Shown here: piece by piece, positions 55,600-64,000 of the stretch
Position numbering within the stretch: position 1 is the first letter of the stretch
How the letters are laid out: each line of letters begins with the position of its first letter
NCBI GenBank assembly: GCA_046350295.1
Contig: JAXMAR010000026.1
Span: 1 to 64,000, forward strand
Length of the DNA: 64,000 nucleotides
From: JAXMAR01 sp046350295
GTDB taxonomy: Bacteria; Planctomycetota; Planctomycetia; Gemmatales; Gemmataceae
Direction: 5' to 3'
Position numbers and translations under genes: made by a program
The notes under the pieces: model-generated
Told to the model about the DNA's origin: nothing
The model's input: only the letters and a program-made list of their open reading frames with translations
Databases searched by the model: none

Positions 55600-56157
55600 C
55601 TACTCCGCCAACAGCGATTCCACGTCCTCCAGCGCCCACGGCAGCCGCAGGAAATCGAGGTTGTAGATCTCCCGGATCCGGCCGCGCGGATCGACGAGAA
55701 AGACGCGTGACGGATGATCGAGCTGCCCGTTCGCCGCGGGCCGGGCCCACATGTCCCAGGCGTCGAGCGTCTTCTTCACTTCGGCCGGCTTGCCTGTCAG
55801 GTGCGACCAGCGCGGTGTTTCGATGTCGTAGAGGCGCCGGTAGCCGCGCAGGGCTTCGGGCGAATCGCGCTTTGGGTCGAGGGTGATGGAGATGAAATGG
55901 ACGCGGTCCTTGAACGGCTTCTTTTCAATCTCATGAAAGACGCGGGCGAGGCGGTGGGTCGTCGCGGGGCAGGTTCCGCTGCACGTCGTGAAGATGAAGC
56001 TGACGAAGACGACCTTGCCCTTGTGGTCGGACAGGCGACAGGGCTTGCCGTCCTGGTCGCTGAGCGCGAAATCGGGCGCGGGACGGATGACCGCGAGGCG
56101 CGACGCCGGCGCTGCGTCGGCGTTGATGAGCATCAGTAAGAGCGCAAGAGCCGGCAT
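55600..56157 (-). CDS. SCO1/SenC/PrrC-type copper chaperone
   Basis: About 185 residues from the ATG at 56157, with a short signal peptide (MPALALLLMLINADAA). The thioredoxin-like domain shows DFALSDQDGKPCRLSDHKGK, the copper-binding pair FIFTTCSGTCPATTHRLARV near residues 58-64, FISITLDPKRDSPEALRGYR and a distal His in QLDHPSRVFLVDPRG. The family delivers Cu to CuA centres or reduces their thiols. It starts 83 bases behind the selenium-binding protein gene on the same strand, the same pairing described for mtoX clusters, where an SCO1 partner is thought to metallate methanethiol oxidase. Confidence 0.93.
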   Translation of the reverse strand: MPALALLLMLINADAAPASRLAVIRPAPDFALSDQDGKPCRLSDHKGKVVFVSFIFTTCSGTCPATTHRLARVFHEIEKKPFKDRVHFISITLDPKRDSPEALRGYRRLYDIETPRWSHLTGKPAEVKKTLDAWDMWARPAANGQLDHPSRVFLVDPRGRIREIYNLDFLRLPWALEDVESLLAE

Positions 56158-56240
56158 CGTGACTCTCCCAGGCGACGGTCCGGACGTGAGGCGAGGCCTA
56201 CCCCGTCCGGGATGGGCTCGCCGTGGCAGCGGCCCGTGCG

Positions 56241-57443
56241 TCAATTCAGCAGCATATCATGCCCCCGCGCAGGGCCGGTCTTCAACTCGCGCAGGTTGAT
56301 GTGGAAGTCGGGGTCGAGCTCCAGGCCCTTCGGCGTAATGAAGGCGCGCTTGACCCAGAAGTCGTCGGAGCGGTCCGTCGTCGACAGCAGCGAGTTGGTG
56401 ATGTACATCCGCTTGCCGTCGCCCGTCACGTGCATCATGTTCGGCTGCACGCCTGGCTTGAGCGTGCTGAAGAGCTTGGGGTTCTTGAGGTCCGAGACGT
56501 CCCACTGCTGGATCTCATCGGAGGCGAAGCAGCTCACGAAGAGGAAGCGATCGTCCGGCGATTGCCGCAGATCGGCGGGGAGCTTGCCGACGTCGCACAG
56601 CTTGCGGGCGCTGTACTTGCCGTCCTTGTCCCCTTCCCAGACCCAGAGGGAGTTTTCGAGGGCGCAGTTGGTGAAGCCGTGATTGGAGCCCTCCTTGAGA
56701 GACCAGCGGCACTCGAGCGGGGCGGCGCCGGTCTTGATCGTTTGCAAGACCTTGCGGTCGCGGAAGTCCCAGATGAGGATCTCGCTGCCGAACTTCTTGA
56801 AGTCCATCTTGGCGAGCGGGTTCTTGTAGTTGTCGTAGTAGGTGAAGCCGGAGGTCACCATGCGGTTGAGGTCGGGGCGAATGGCGATGTCGTAGCCGTA
56901 GGGGGAGTCCTTCGGGAAGGCGATCTTGCGGATGAACTTGCCGTCGTTGGTGTACTCGGCGAGGCCGGCGGGGAGGCCGCCATCCTTGCTGGAGAGGAAG
57001 CTGACGAGCATGCGGCCCGGCAAGGCGTAGGCGGTATGGGGCGAGCCGAAATCGGCCGGGGCGCCCGCCTCTTCGAGGACCTTCACGAGCTTGGGTCGGG
57101 CCGGGTCGGTGGCGACGTCGATGATGAAGATGCGGCCGGAGAAGAGGGTGAGGCCCCAGATGTGGGAGCGGTCATCGGTGTAGCCGAAGTGGTGGGTTTC
57201 GTTCCCCTTGGAGCCGAGATCGAGCTTGTGGACGATCTTGGCGAAGCTTTTGGAGCCCTTCTCGACGTCGACGACGGCGAGGAAGTCGTTGTCCTTGGCG
57301 TCGGCGTCGACGCACCACACATAAAGCACCTTCTCGGGACGGTCGAGGCGCTTGACGAACGGTGACAGGCACGTTTCCGCCGAGACGGGGGGGACGAGCG
57401 ACAGCACAAAGGCGAGAGCGAGGGGGACACAGAGGCGCCGCAT
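56241..57443 (-). CDS. Selenium-binding protein (SBP56) family, methanethiol oxidase candidate
   Basis: About 400 residues; the ATG at 57443 opens a signal peptide (MRRLCVPLALAFVLSLVPPV), so the mature protein is periplasmic. The SBP56 propeller is recognised from ETHHFGYTDDRSHIWGLTLF, AYALPGRMLVSFLSSKDGG, NRMVTSGFTYYDNYKNPLAK, HGFTNCALENSLWVWEGDKD and LKPGVQPNMMHVTGDGKRMY, which carry conserved His residues proposed as Cu ligands. Bacterial MtoX enzymes oxidise methanethiol to formaldehyde, H2S and H2O2 and are secreted with an SCO1 neighbour, as here. MauG is not found in this window. Substrate remains inference. Confidence 0.87.
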   Translation of the reverse strand: MRRLCVPLALAFVLSLVPPVSAETCLSPFVKRLDRPEKVLYVWCVDADAKDNDFLAVVDVEKGSKSFAKIVHKLDLGSKGNETHHFGYTDDRSHIWGLTLFSGRIFIIDVATDPARPKLVKVLEEAGAPADFGSPHTAYALPGRMLVSFLSSKDGGLPAGLAEYTNDGKFIRKIAFPKDSPYGYDIAIRPDLNRMVTSGFTYYDNYKNPLAKMDFKKFGSEILIWDFRDRKVLQTIKTGAAPLECRWSLKEGSNHGFTNCALENSLWVWEGDKDGKYSARKLCDVGKLPADLRQSPDDRFLFVSCFASDEIQQWDVSDLKNPKLFSTLKPGVQPNMMHVTGDGKRMYITNSLLSTTDRSDDFWVKRAFITPKGLELDPDFHINLRELKTGPARGHDMLLN

Positions 57444-57744
57444 GAGTTTTTCCTCTTGAACGCAGGGGGCAGTTCCGCCGCCCATCCCGCGTTCGCTACC
57501 ATATCCTTTCGAAACAACAAGGCTACGGTCATTTCCCGAACCGCCGTGACGGCGGACATGTCTCCGGCGCCGTATCCTGCCGGCACCCGTCCACGCTACC
57601 CGAAAAAAACGTCCGTCCGTCAGGTTTTCCCGGAAACGCCTGACTGATCTCTGGCGGGAGCATCTTTCGGCTCCTCGCGAACCGGGGACACGACGTTGGC
57701 AGACGCGGGTCCTCTCTTCCCTTCTGCCTTGAAAGGATAAACCC

Positions 57745-59376
57745 ATGTTCCGTTTACGCTCACGATCGAACTCCGCTTCCCTTCCATCGCGTGCCTTCCG
57801 CCCGTCCGTCGAAGCCCTCGAAGACCGCGTCGTCCCCGCCCACCTGGGCGCCCTGGCGACAACGACCGCCGCGCCGACCTTCGCGCCGCCGAGCCTGCTG
57901 GCGAACGTTCCCGATACCGCTCAGGAGCCAGGCGACATGCATCTCGCCGAAAAGGCCTGGATTCAGGCCAATGTTCTCGATCCCGCCTTGCAGGCCCAGG
58001 CCCTCGCCGCCTTCAACGACGACTTCGCCATCGGCCGACTCGACATGCTCGACCTGTTCGGCATCGCACGGCTGGACGACGTCGTCACGGCCACGGAATT
58101 GGCGGACCTGCGGGCTCTCGTGGCCAATCCGGATGTCGTCCACATGCCGGACTACGTCGCCAATCTCGCCGGCAAGGTGGTCAACGGCGATATGGGCAAC
58201 TCGACGTATCAGTTCGTTCAAGTCTATTCGGGCACGGGTACGGGCTACGTCCGCACGAGCTACCTTGGCAACCTCGATGTCGACAGTCCCTCCTGGCAAC
58301 TCGATCAACTGGTTGATAAATGGTTCCGCGGCGTCGACGCGCCCACGACCGGCTTCCGCTACGCCTATGACGGCAACGACTCTCTTTTCGGCGCCGGCAT
58401 CCAGTACACCGACATCGATCAGGGCCAGCTCGGCGACTGCTATTTCCTGGCCGCCCTCGGCGATCTCGCCAACCAGTCGCCCCAGACGATCCAGAACCTG
58501 TTCCTCGACAACCAGGACGGCACGTACACGGTCCGCTTCGGCAGCGCGACGGGGGCGGACTATGTCACAGTCGACCGTTGGCTGCCGATCACGGCGAAGA
58601 ACACCTTTGCCTACGCCAACGACGGCCAGGCGTTCAACTCCGGGTCCAACAGTCTCTGGGTCCCGTTGCTCGAGAAGGCCTACGCCCAGGTCAACCACTC
58701 CGGCTGGCTCGGCCGCGCGGATTCCAGCGACAGTTACGCCGCCCTCGAGAACGGCTTCTCCGGCGACGCCATGCGGCAGCTCACCGGCCTGACCGCTTCG
58801 AGAGACATCACGTTGACCGCGATGGAGAGCCAGACCCAGCTGCAAAACGCGGTGAGCGCCGGCGACCTGGTGTGCCTCAATACGCCGAAAAAGCCGAATA
58901 CGACGTACATTGTCGACGGCATCAAGCTGGTCCGGGAGCACGTCTATTCCGTGCTCGGCTACGACGCTTCGACGGGCTTGTACACGGTATTCAATCCGTG
59001 GAACGTGAACAAATCCGGCGCCGCCGTGGAGTTCCAGGTGAACTTCTGGCAAATCCAGCGCATGTTCGTTTCCTGGGATCGTGGCGACAACCCCGAGAAC
59101 GTGATCGATGGCAGCCGTGCCGCTGACTACGTGACGACGCAAACGCCCCTCTTCGGCGCCGCGGACGTCTCGAAAACCAGTGTCGCGGAGCACGCCGCAC
59201 CGGCCCAGACCGACAACCTCAAGCCCGGGCAGGCCATGACCTCGGGACTCCGCGCCCCTGGCCCGAACGCCGTGGACGCCAATGTCACCAGCCTGTTCTT
59301 CGCCGAGGCGCACCAGCGCGCTCGCCACGCCTTCGACCCGCTGGCTGACGATCTACTCGTCATCCTGGGTTTGTGA
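57745..59376 (+). CDS. Calpain-like (C2) cysteine protease with LEDR-type N-terminus
   Basis: A 543-residue protein starting at 57745 with GAAAGGATAA just upstream. The N-terminus contains VEALEDRVVPA near residue 25, a planctomycete motif thought to mark surface or secreted proteins. The C2 papain-like domain spans about residues 205-460: DIDQGQLGDCYFLAALGDLA with the catalytic Cys near 231, LVREHVYSVLGYDASTGLYT with the His near 397, and VFNPWNVNKSG with the Asn near 418. No calcium-binding C-terminal domain is obvious. A hairpin follows the stop. Confidence 0.92.
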   Translation: MFRLRSRSNSASLPSRAFRPSVEALEDRVVPAHLGALATTTAAPTFAPPSLLANVPDTAQEPGDMHLAEKAWIQANVLDPALQAQALAAFNDDFAIGRLDMLDLFGIARLDDVVTATELADLRALVANPDVVHMPDYVANLAGKVVNGDMGNSTYQFVQVYSGTGTGYVRTSYLGNLDVDSPSWQLDQLVDKWFRGVDAPTTGFRYAYDGNDSLFGAGIQYTDIDQGQLGDCYFLAALGDLANQSPQTIQNLFLDNQDGTYTVRFGSATGADYVTVDRWLPITAKNTFAYANDGQAFNSGSNSLWVPLLEKAYAQVNHSGWLGRADSSDSYAALENGFSGDAMRQLTGLTASRDITLTAMESQTQLQNAVSAGDLVCLNTPKKPNTTYIVDGIKLVREHVYSVLGYDASTGLYTVFNPWNVNKSGAAVEFQVNFWQIQRMFVSWDRGDNPENVIDGSRAADYVTTQTPLFGAADVSKTSVAEHAAPAQTDNLKPGQAMTSGLRAPGPNAVDANVTSLFFAEAHQRARHAFDPLADDLLVILGL

Positions 59377-59390
59377 CAGCGGGGCTATCC

Positions 59391-59420
59391 GAACAGCCGC
59401 GCGACTCCGTGCGGCTGTTC
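59391..59420. terminator. Hairpin after the calpain-like gene
   Basis: GAACAGCCGC / GCGGCTGTTC, a perfect 10-bp stem with a 10-base loop, 14 bases after the stop. No T run follows on the plus strand, so its strength as a terminator is uncertain. Confidence 0.6.
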
Positions 59421-59422
59421 TC

Positions 59423-60105
59423 ATGCCCCCGCAGCACGCCGGCGACCAAACGCTTGTGCCGCGCCGCCCCGCGCCGTATCGTCAACTTCGGCGTCCCACT
59501 CCCGCACGGATCCCGCTCTATGCAAAGACGAGGCGCCGGGCAGCATCACCTCGCTCGGCACGCTCAACTGCGTCTTCGGCACTCTGTTCTCCTTCTGCTG
59601 CCTGGCCTCCCTGGTCCGGCTCGCGGCCGGCGTCTCCCTGCTCCTCGGCGCTCACTTCGATAACGAGGAGCTCGAACGCTTCCTCGAAGCCGACATCCCC
59701 ATGCACCAGGTCATCGAGTGGGGCACGACTTTCATCGGCAGCGTCGTCTTCATTCTCATGCTCGTCTCCGGCATCGGTCTCGCCAGCAAACGCGCCTGGG
59801 GCCGCTCCCTCGCCGTCGCCAACAGCTTCCCGCTCATTCTCTTCGGGCTGGGCGTGGCCGCGTATAACCTCGGTATCGAAGCCCCCGCCATCGTCCGCTT
59901 TCTGCGCGGCCGCGGCTTCGGCCCCGATGGCCCGCCCCCCGGCTTCGTCTGGATGCTCTACATCGCCATCAGCCTGGTGCTGCTCCTGGTCGTCTTCTAC
60001 GCGGTCGTGACCATGACCGCCTTGATGAGCCGCCGCGTCCGCGAGTACTTCGAACGCTCCGCTTTCGGCTTCGACGACTTCGAAGACGACTGGCCGCGCG
60101 ATTAG
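59423..60105 (+). CDS. Membrane protein with four helices, likely frame-broken near its start
   Basis: From 59701 to the stop at 60105 the frame is clean (IEWGTTFIGSVVFILMLVSG, LAVANSFPLILFGLGVAAYN, FVWMLYIAISLVLLLVVFYA, with an acidic tail). The same frame extends upstream with plausible protein (ITSLGTLNCVFGTLFSFCCL) but has no start codon there. The nearest ATG, 59423, lies one frame over and reads PPQHAGDQTLVPRRPAPYRQ before it must cross near 59.53 kb. A lost base there would join both parts into about 227 residues. Function unknown. Confidence 0.6.
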
Positions 60106-60115
60106 GCTCCTGGGC

Positions 60116-60688
60116 CTATCCCCCGAGTCGCGCCCGGCTCAAGACCGTGTAGATCGGTCCGTCGCGCGTCAGCTCGCTGGACATGACGTGCACTTCTCCG
60201 ATCGTCGTCTCCCCACCCTGCCAGCTTTCCTTCTTGCGCAGCGCCGTCTCCAGCTCCAGTGCCCCTTTCTCGCTCTTGACCCGGCCCAGCGTCACGTGCG
60301 GCGTGTATTTCCTCTCCTCGCGCCGATAGCAGCCCAGCTCGAGCAGCGGCCTTTCCAGAGCGTCGTGTACGTCGATGACCGCTCGCTCCCCTTGCCCAAC
60401 GCCGACCCAGAGGGTGCGCGGCCGCCGCAGATTCGGAAACGCCCCCACCTTCTCGATCGAAGCGGGGAATGATGGCAACGGCCCGGCCGCGTCCTGCACG
60501 GCGCGACACACGTCGTTGAGGTCGCGCTGATCGACCTCACCGAGGAAGAGCAGGGTGATGTGCAGGTTCTCCGGCTCGACCCACTTGACCTCGGCGCCGG
60601 AGCGGCCCAGTGTTTCCTGGAGCGTCACCAGTCTGGCGCGGATCTCTTGTCCCAGATCGAGAGCGATGAAGGTGCGAACGCGCGACAT
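60116..60688 (-). CDS. thpR: RNA 2',3'-cyclic phosphodiesterase (2'-5' RNA ligase family)
   Basis: A 190-residue 2H phosphoesterase from the ATG at 60688 (SRVRTFIALDLGQEIRARL). The two catalytic H-x-T/S-x motifs are ENLHITLLFLGEV near residue 43 and KYTPHVTLGRVKSEKG near 131. Members open 2',3'-cyclic phosphates or ligate 2'-5' bonds in tRNA halves. It is divergent from the rtcB gene with 160 bases between them, an arrangement that suggests joint control of RNA end processing. Confidence 0.92.
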   Translation of the reverse strand: MSRVRTFIALDLGQEIRARLVTLQETLGRSGAEVKWVEPENLHITLLFLGEVDQRDLNDVCRAVQDAAGPLPSFPASIEKVGAFPNLRRPRTLWVGVGQGERAVIDVHDALERPLLELGCYRREERKYTPHVTLGRVKSEKGALELETALRKKESWQGGETTIGEVHVMSSELTRDGPIYTVLSRARLGG

Positions 60689-60848
60689 GGGCCGCCTCGG
60701 TGATGGAGAGTTGCCCTCATTGTAAGCCGCGCGGGAAGGGCTCACTTACTCTTTGCTCGTTCTCCGCCCTTTCCGTCAAGCTTTCCACCGAACCGCTGCG
60801 CAACCACTCCTGTCTGCTTAGAATCAAAGACAGACAGGGAGACTCGCC

Positions 60849-62303
60849 ATGCCGAAAGAAACCTACTCCGGCCCGCTCGAGCAAGTCGACGAGTGCTGCT
60901 GGCGCATCCCGAAGAGCTACAAGCCGGGGATGAAAGTCGACGGCCTCATCTTCACCAGCGAGAAGATGCTCGCCCAACTGAAGAAGGACCAGGCCCCCGA
61001 GCAGGTCGCCAACGTCGCCTTCCTCCCCGGCATCCAGCACGCCAGCCTCGCCATGCCCGACATCCACTGGGGCTACGGCTTCTGCATCGGCGGCGTCTGC
61101 GCCACCGATCCGGACGAGGGGGGAGTAATCTCGCCCGGCGGAGTGGGATATGACATCAACTGCGGCGTCCGCCTGATGCGCACCGGCCTCTTCTACCGCG
61201 ACGTCGTCCCGCACGTGCGCCGCCTCGTCGACGCTCTCTTCACCAGCGTCCCCACCGGTGTCGGCAAGGTGACGCTACGAGTTCCGCGGCGGCGAATTGG
61301 ACCGCATCCTCGGCGAAGGACCGCGGCACATCTCGTCGCGCGCGGCCTCGCGACGCAGAGCGACATCGACCCGCGAGGCCGCCAAGCCGAGATCGGCAGC
61401 CGATCCAGCAGGTCTCCGACCACGCCAAGATGCGCGGGGCCGAGCAATGCGGCACGCTCGGCTCGGGCAACCACTTCCTCGAGGTGCAGGTCGTCGACGC
61501 CATCTTCGACGAAGACGCCGCGAACGCCCTCGGCCTCGCCAAGGACCAGGTCTGCGTCATGATCCACTCCGGCTCGCGCGGCCTCCGGCTATCAGGTCTG
61601 CGACGACGCCCTCGCCATGCTCCGCAAGGCCCCGGAAATACGGCATCGACCTGCCCGACCGCCAGCTCGCCTGCGCCCCGGTGAACAGCCCGGAAGGCCA
61701 GAAGTACATCGCCGCCATGCGCGCCGCCGCCAACTTCGCCTTCTGTAACCGCCAGCTCCTGATGCAGCAAGCCCGCGAGGTGTTCGCCGATGTCTTCGGC
61801 GAGAGCTGGCAGTCGCTCAAGATGAGCCTCGGCTACGACGTCTGCCACAACATCGCCAAGTTCGAGGAGCACACCGTCGCCAGGCGGAAGAAGAAGGAAG
61901 GTGTGGGTCCACCGCAAGGGCGCGGTGCGCCTTCCGCCAGGGCATGGATGCCGCCGATGTACCGCGCCATCGGCCAGCCGGTCATCATCCCGGGGGACAT
62001 GGGCCGCGCCAGCTGGGTGCTCGTCGGCCAACCCGGCAGCATGGAGCGAACCTTCGGCACGACCTGCCACGGCGCCGGCCGCGCCCTGGGCGCACCGCCG
62101 CCGTCAAGGAGGCCGCCAGCCGCCGGATCGACAAGGAACTGGAAGCGCGCCGGCGTGTCGCCCGCGCCCAGAGCCGCAAGGGCCTCGCGGAGGAGCAGCC
62201 GAAGGCGTACAAGAACGTGGACGAGGTGGTGGAGAAGTGGTCGATCAACGGCGGCATCTCGAAGGTGGCGCGGATGCGGCCGATTGGCGTGATCGAGGGG
62301 TGA
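60849..62303 (+). CDS. rtcB: RtcB RNA-splicing ligase (frame-broken)
   Basis: RtcB joins RNA 2',3'-cyclic phosphate and 5'-OH ends using GTP and Mn. The gene spans 485 codons, the right size. Motifs found: PDIHWGYGFCIGGVCATDP, GGVGYDINCGVRLMRTG with the metal-binding Asp and Cys, GTLGSGNHFLEVQVVDAIFD, VMIHSGSRG, and TFGTTCHGAGRALG with the guanylylated His. These lie in different frames: breaks are needed near 61.27-61.42, 61.58, 61.64, 61.90-61.94 and 62.09 kb. Total length is a multiple of three. All active-site residues survive, so the gene is probably functional and the breaks are sequence errors. Confidence 0.85.
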
Positions 62304-62425
62304 CCAAGAGCGTCACAGCTCGATGGTGCTCTAATTGCACGTTCTTTCAACGTAGATCCGCCGGCGGGAGGGCGTATCATGGCTCAAAGGGTGTTCTATG
62401 CGTGCTGGCACGACCGATTATGCGG

Positions 62426-62699
62426 GAAATAGAGAAGCGGCATCCTCGCCCGTCTCGCCCAGCGACGCGAACGGCGACCTTTCTCCACGTATGGCGGTAC
62501 GTCTTAGAACGGGCCTTCAGCGAAGCGGACAAGGCACGCATGCACGATCTCGCCGTGCGCGGCAAAACGACGCGCTTCTCCCCGAAGAGAAGCAGGAAGC
62601 TTTTCCGCCTATGCGAAGGCGGGAAGCGTAATGGCGATCTCAAATCCAGCGAGAGCCAGACGCGTTATTACCAAGTTAAAGAAGGCGTCTCTTTCTTAG
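62426..62699 (+). pseudogene. Small companion protein of HNH module, frame-broken
   Basis: Pieces in three frames: ILARLAQRRERRPFS, then YVLERAFSEADKARMHDLAV, DALLPEEKQEAF and AKAGS-like sequence, ending KLKKASLS at the TAG 62697-62699. In planctomycetes a small protein with the pattern A-x-x-L-L-x-x-x-F-x-x-x-D-x-x-R-M-x-x-L followed by a Leu/Ala/Lys end often precedes an HNH endonuclease gene. The same order is seen here. At least three single-base breaks are present. Confidence 0.5.
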
Positions 62700-62705
62700 C
62701 ACAAG

Positions 62706-63077
62706 ATGGACGCTTCCGCACTCGCCCGCCTGGTCTGGGAGCGCGGCTCACGCCGATGCGAGTATTTTCGCATGCCTCAGGACTATGATGACTCCCTTCG
62801 GATTGACCACGTCATCGCGGTCAAACACCACGGCCGCACCACGGGCAACAGCCTCATGCTCAGGATTGCTTCTATTGCAATTCCTCAAAGGCTCGAACAT
62901 CGGCGGGCTTTTCCATCCGCGACGCTGGTAGCAGCCTTGCCCATTTTTCGCTGGGAGGGGCGCCTATCTCCTCAGTCGAACGCCCATCGGACGCGTGACC
63001 ATTGATGTCCTTTGCATCAATGATCCGTTGCCGGGTCGAAGCTAAAGAGCACTGATCGCGGAGGCGTTTTCCCGTGA
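62706..63077 (+). pseudogene. HNH endonuclease gene, frame-broken
   Basis: The start at 62706 reads DASALARLVWERGSRRCEYF and PQDYDDSLRIDHVIAVKHHG, the first half of an HNH nuclease with its I-D-H-V-I catalytic block. The usual second Cys of C-x-x-C is Phe here. The rest is legible only by shifting frames: CFYCNSSKGSNIGG near 62.87 kb, RTPIGRVTIDVL near 62.99 kb and RALIAE near 63.05 kb. Both breaks and a lost zinc-ligand Cys suggest real decay, though sequence error cannot be excluded. Confidence 0.6.
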
Positions 63078-63163
63078 GATGACACCTCGTTATGGCAGCT
63101 CGACTGGCTCCTGCGCCATGTCGCACCCGGCATCGCCTGGCGCAAGCCCGGTATTCAGACAAG

Positions 63164-63195
63164 AAAAAACCTCGCCAACCGGGTGGTTGGCGAGG
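63164..63195 (-). terminator. Strong minus-strand terminator without an upstream gene
   Basis: CCTCGCCAACC / GGTTGGCGAGG, an 11-bp perfect stem with a 4-base loop; on the minus strand it is followed by six T residues. No minus-strand gene is seen between it and 63.42 kb. The surrounding 63078-63424 stretch holds no other recognised feature. Confidence 0.75.
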
Positions 63196-63424
63196 CCGAG
63201 AAGAGAAGAGGTCGCGAGAGACGCGGGCGTGCATTCCGCGTCTCCCATGTCTCCTATTTAGCGGTCCGGCGTGGCCATTGTCAAGAAAAATAATCAGATT
63301 TTTTCGACGCCCTCCCAACCTGCCGCCGCGAGCCGTTCTTTTTCGGGATTGCACAAGATCCGCTCAACTTTTCCCGCGGGAACGCCGATGATGGAAAGGC
63401 CCATCGCCGCGCAAGGAGGCGCGC

Positions 63425-64000
63425 ATGCCGCTCGGTCACCGCCAACGCGATTCGCTCTTCACGCGCTACCGCCCGCGCGTCGAGACGCTCGAGACGCGCC
63501 TGGCCCCGGCGGTCCTTCCCGCCCCTGCCCAAGCTCTCGATCCGCCCCAGCAACCGGATGCCGTGATTCAGGCCGACGCCTCCGCCCCGCAAACGGGCGA
63601 CGCTCACAATACGCCGCCGGCCGCCGTCGATAGTAAGATCGCGCCGCCGCCGAAAGCGGCCGACCAAGTCTTCATTCTGCTCGCGCAAGCGCCGGCCCAC
63701 GACTTCGGGAACCATTTCGCCTTCGACGCGAAGCGACACCTCCACCTTCGTCCCGTCGCCGCAAACGCCCCTTCAGCCGCAGTGGATCATGCCGTCCAAC
63801 GGCTTGCTGCTCGACGGGACTGCGACCGGTCCGGCGGACGACCTGCACGACGCGCCGTGGCTGTCCCCGGCGACAGGGACACGCTCAAGCCGCCGCCCCG
63901 GCGCCGCCGGTCAGGCGGCCCCCGCCGCCGAGATACAGGAAACGTCGCGAACCGGTGCCATCCGCGCCGCTCGCCACGAGTTGTGCGGCGCAGAAGCCGA
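63425..64000 (+). CDS. LEDR-type surface protein, 5' part
   Basis: Starts at 63425 and runs open to the window end. The N-terminus RYRPRVETLETRLAPAV matches the planctomycete R-x-R-x-x-E-x-L-E-x-R-x-x-P-A motif also seen in the calpain-like protein at 57.7 kb. An Ala/Pro/Asp-rich stretch follows. After about 63.74 kb another frame reads more like protein (WIMPSNGLLLDGTATGPADD), so a frame break is likely there. The rest of the gene is outside the window; no domain can be named. Confidence 0.55.
   Translation, partial: MPLGHRQRDSLFTRYRPRVETLETRLAPAVLPAPAQALDPPQQPDAVIQADASAPQTGDAHNTPPAAVDSKIAPPPKAADQVFILLAQAPAHDFGNHFAFDAKRHLHLRPVAANAPSAAVDHAVQRLAARRDCDRSGGRPARRAVAVPGDRDTLKPPPRRRRSGGPRRRDTGNVANRCHPRRSPRVVRRRSR

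Noticed and set aside
62872..63354. Minus-strand open frame of 160 codons
   Set aside because: It runs across the decayed HNH gene and the terminator without any domain signature.

Overview
The window is high-GC bacterial DNA from a planctomycete, most likely a member of the Gemmataceae. The lineage is read from family content: a PSCyt1/DUF1549/DUF1553 cytochrome-like protein followed by a DUF1501 Tat protein, a Ser/Thr kinase fused to WD40 repeats, several PQQ-type beta-propellers, DUF1080, a calpain-like protease with the planctomycete LEDR-type N-terminal motif, an ECF sigma factor with a DUF1559-flavoured anti-sigma partner, and H-T-H-free coiled-coil/FHA proteins. No rRNA, transposase or CRISPR array is visible. 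One tRNA gene is present, for selenocysteine.

Layout. 0-6.3 kb: end of an outer-membrane barrel gene, a membrane protein, a badly frame-broken secreted protein gene, a YcxB-like protein, a toxin-antitoxin-like pair and a beta-propeller. 6.4-13.8 kb: kinase-WD40, nth, trmB-like, TPR lipoprotein, rpsT, a zinc-ribbon membrane protein and a CAP-domain protein. 13.8-23.6 kb is the accessory heart of the window: a XisI/XisH pair, an HtrA protease, then a compact minus-strand operon encoding a PLD-nuclease/SNF2 helicase, a 1105-residue Eco57I-type adenine methylase, a 51-residue stand-alone sigma-70 region 4 helix-turn-helix protein that overlaps the methylase stop codon, and a DprA/SLOG-like protein. 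I read this operon as a restriction-like defence system. 23.9-31.9 kb: PSCyt1 protein, DUF1501, a DUF433/DUF5615 toxin-antitoxin pair, DUF4058, a chimeric remnant joining a threonine synthase start to a toxin end, and a PQQ propeller. 32-50.4 kb: mostly housekeeping and lineage genes (DinB-like, CitG-like, HemY, DUF2617, S10 peptidase, CvpA, methyltransferase, FHA coiled-coil, ECF sigma/anti-sigma, glycerate kinase, DUF2203, RluA). 50.4-53 kb: several frame-broken genes and a 7-bp tandem repeat. 53-57.4 kb: thioredoxin, hydrolase, tRNA-Sec, DUF1080, and an SCO1 / selenium-binding protein (methanethiol oxidase-like) pair. 57.7-64 kb: calpain-like protease, divergent ThpR and RtcB RNA ligases, a decayed HNH module and the start of another LEDR-type protein.

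A recurring feature is single-base loss in short homopolymers inside otherwise conserved genes (kinase, helicase, rhodanese, RtcB, DUF447 and others). In several places two indels compensate each other and restore a conserved motif, which points to consensus errors from long-read assembly rather than to many real pseudogenes. Genes so affected are given as their full span with the breaks stated.
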